Assembly: GCA_009692985.1 (NCBI GenBank)
Contig: SHYF01000083.1
Span: forward strand, 1-7,097
Length of the DNA stretch: 7,097 nt
Direction of reading: 5' to 3'
DNA from: Dehalococcoidia bacterium
GTDB taxonomy: Bacteria; Chloroflexota; Dehalococcoidia; Lucifugimonadales; SHYF01
Part shown: positions 6,341 through 7,097 of the stretch, one piece after another
Numbering within the stretch: the first letter of the stretch is position 1
Layout: each line of letters begins with the position of its first letter
The notes under the pieces: model-generated
The model's input: only the letters and a program-made list of their open reading frames with translations
The model's database searches: none
Told to the model about the DNA's origin: nothing
Made by a program: the position numbers and the translations under genes

Positions 6341-6543
6341 GTGGGAAATATTCGCGTGAACTTGGCCAGGGTCATGGGGGCTATCGGTGGGGGTTCGGCA
6401 TTATTGGGGTACTAGTGGGGTTGTCTGGGCGCACCTGGAAACTTGAACCTGACAGATGGTTCTTGCTGGGCATCCTTACTGTGCTATCCGCCTTGACCAT
6501 CTTATTTGATGAATATCTGGTAACGGATGGCGGCTCCAAATAG
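6341..6543 (+). pseudogene. Small two-helix membrane protein gene, apparently frameshifted
   Basis: GGAGG (6330-6334) stands 6 bases before a GTG at 6341, the best start signal in this area, and opens VGNIRVNLARVMGAIGGG..., which stops at TAG 6413-6415 after 24 codons. The frame one base back, open from TTG 6328 with no good Shine-Dalgarno, continues as ...GFGIIGVLVGLSGRTWKLEP, DRWFLLGILTVLSALTIL and FDEYLVTDGGSK to TAG at 6541. Restoring one G in the G5 run at 6389-6393 joins both into a roughly 68-residue protein with two membrane helices joined by a short polar turn (SGRTWKLEPDR). Seen: the signals and frames. Inferred: one frame was broken by a 1-base loss, either a real mutation or an assembly error. 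The alternative, an intact 71-residue protein from TTG 6328, has a less natural N-terminus. Family unknown to me. Confidence 0.5.
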
Positions 6544-6554
6544 AGGATGCTGGC

Positions 6555-6567
6555 AGCTAAGTTAGCT
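6555..6567. repeat. Perfect short palindrome AGCTAA-G-TTAGCT
   Basis: Six-base arms around a single G, 12 bases after the small membrane gene, in the 110-base gap between convergent genes. The tiny centre makes it a poor RNA hairpin, so a protein-binding dyad or chance is more likely than a terminator. Confidence 0.4.
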
Positions 6568-6609
6568 CTCTAACCCGTGCTAATCTACCCGACCCTTTGC
6601 TACCAGGTT

Positions 6610-6627
6610 GTTTAGTTTAAACTACAC
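6610..6627. repeat. AT-rich palindrome centred on TAGTTTAAACTA
   Basis: TAGTTTAAACTA (6613-6624) is a perfect 12-base palindrome. Extending to 18 bases (GTTTAGTTTAAACTACAC) costs one mismatch per arm. It lies 27 bases beyond the stop of the minus-strand ribbon-helix-helix gene, in the gap 6544-6653. It lacks the GC stem plus T-run of an intrinsic terminator and looks more like a DNA-binding site. Confidence 0.4.
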
Positions 6628-6653
6628 TGGTTATCCGTCCCGCCCTAACCCTA

Positions 6654-6857
6654 CTACTGGCTGCCTTCACCCGCCGCCCTTGCCGCAGTTGCCGCATCCT
6701 CTGCCCGCCTCATCACCTCGTCCCTAATCAACTGCTTGCGTATAGCTTCCACCACCCACTGTGTCCGCTTCCCCTTCTTCACCGCCCAGTACAACTCCCG
6801 CTTCAACTTAGGCGGTATGCGGATGTAGATTACCTCTGTCGCCGCTTCATCAACCAT
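6654..6857 (-). CDS. Small ribbon-helix-helix (CopG/Arc-like) DNA-binding protein
   Basis: The 67-residue protein fits the ribbon-helix-helix plan. A short beta strand with alternating residues (EVIYIRIP, 8-15) is followed by helix A (KLKRELYWAVKKG, 17-29), a turn, and helix B (RTQWVVEAIRKQLIRDE, 31-47); the WVVEAIRKQL stretch is the usual helix-B pattern. A charged, Ala-rich tail (48-67) may be helical. Such proteins dimerise and insert the paired strands in the major groove, often repressing their own gene or acting as antitoxins. I choose ATG 6857 because GAAAGGGGG precedes it at suitable spacing. The GTG at 6878 would add 7 residues, has no good Shine-Dalgarno, and would put two of the three upstream repeats inside or touching the coding region. 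No toxin-like partner is seen: the gene ends at 6654 facing a convergent gene, and nothing follows it on its strand. Family call good; target unknown. Confidence 0.7.
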   Translation of the reverse strand: MVDEAATEVIYIRIPPKLKRELYWAVKKGKRTQWVVEAIRKQLIRDEVMRRAEDAATAARAAGEGSQ

Positions 6858-6867
6858 TGCTCGCCCC

Positions 6868-6895
6868 CTTTCACCCACGTTTACCAGCGTTTACC
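6868..6895 (-). promoter_or_regulatory. Tandem 10-bp repeats, candidate operator of the ribbon-helix-helix gene
   Basis: CGTTTACC occurs at 6878 and 6888, with a 6-of-8 match CTTTCACC at 6868, so all three start exactly 10 bases (one helical turn) apart. On the gene's strand the unit is GGTAAACG. The array begins 11 bases upstream of the chosen ATG and touches the Shine-Dalgarno. Direct repeats on one face of the helix are typical of ribbon-helix-helix operators, so self-repression is a reasonable inference. Confidence 0.45.
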
Positions 6896-6990
6896 GCGAC
6901 CGCCCCCCGCCACTATTCACCATGCCCGCCATATTCACTCTTAGTCCGCCTTACTCTGCCTGTACCGACGGCATGTCCTTGACCTTTTCG

Positions 6991-7044
6991 CCCTGAGCCG
7001 GTCGAAGGGCCTGCCCGCTGTCATTCGAGCGAAGCGAAGAATCC
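6991..7044 (+). repeat. Two further copies of the dispersed short repeat; rest of the right end empty
   Basis: CCCTGAGCCGGTCGAAGGG (6991-7009) and TCATTCGAGCGAAGCGAAG (7021-7039, then AATCC) lie 11 bases apart in the same orientation. They belong to the family seen at 3134, 4042 and 6231. The first has self-complementary ends (GCCCT/AGGGC, 6990-6994 and 7006-7010). I see no gene in 6896-7097; the frames that stay open to the right edge run through the repeats and lack start signals. Confidence 0.6.
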
Positions 7045-7097
7045 AAGGCGAATGCCGTACACCAGCGTGCGTCTTAGATGCTTCGGCCTTCCGCCTC

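Noticed and set aside
6654..6857. Toxin-antitoxin pair
   Set aside because: The ribbon-helix-helix protein could be an antitoxin, but no toxin-sized frame lies upstream or downstream on its strand within the window.
6943..7096. Minus-strand frame open at the right edge
   Set aside because: It runs through the dispersed repeats, has no start signal and no recognisable protein features.

Overview
The window looks like ordinary chromosome from a GC-rich (roughly 55-60% by eye) bacterium, with no plasmid, phage or transposase genes. The gene types and the short intergenic repeats (cores such as CTGAGC..GTCGAAGGG and ATGAGCGG) remind me of uncultured Chloroflexota, perhaps Dehalococcoidia. That is recall-based inference, not a search result.

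Layout. (1) Positions 1-2992, minus strand: a tight three-gene operon read right to left. It encodes a CpsB/YwqE-like PHP-domain phosphatase, a multi-pass membrane protein resembling GT-C glycosyltransferases of the '6-pyruvoyl-tetrahydropterin synthase-related' type, and a secreted lipoprotein with an Ig-like domain that runs off the left edge. Spacings are 5 and 2 bases. This reads as a cell-envelope polysaccharide or glycoconjugate module. (2) Positions 3239-4027, plus strand: a short S49 (SppA-type) serine protease with an excellent Shine-Dalgarno and a TTG start. It is flanked on both sides by composite inverted-repeat elements in the same orientation. (3) Positions 4199-4705, minus strand: a NUDIX hydrolase with a degenerate zinc ribbon. 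It diverges from (4), positions 4788-6182, plus strand: an MmgE/PrpD-family protein with the family's catalytic residues retained. (5) Positions 6183-7097: a repeat-bearing spacer, a small two-helix membrane gene that appears broken by a single-base frameshift (6341-6543), two perfect AT-rich palindromes between convergent genes, and a small ribbon-helix-helix protein (6654-6857, minus strand). The last has three 10-bp tandem repeats just upstream that could be its operator. The final 200 bases hold only repeat units.

Working together: only the minus-strand operon is clearly a functional unit. The S49 protease, NUDIX and MmgE/PrpD genes look like independent transcription units. I see no convincing new defence or mobile system. 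The points most worth a second look are the envelope operon lacking its kinase, the REPIN-like doublets around the protease gene, the ribbon-helix-helix gene with its repeat array, and the frameshifted small membrane gene.
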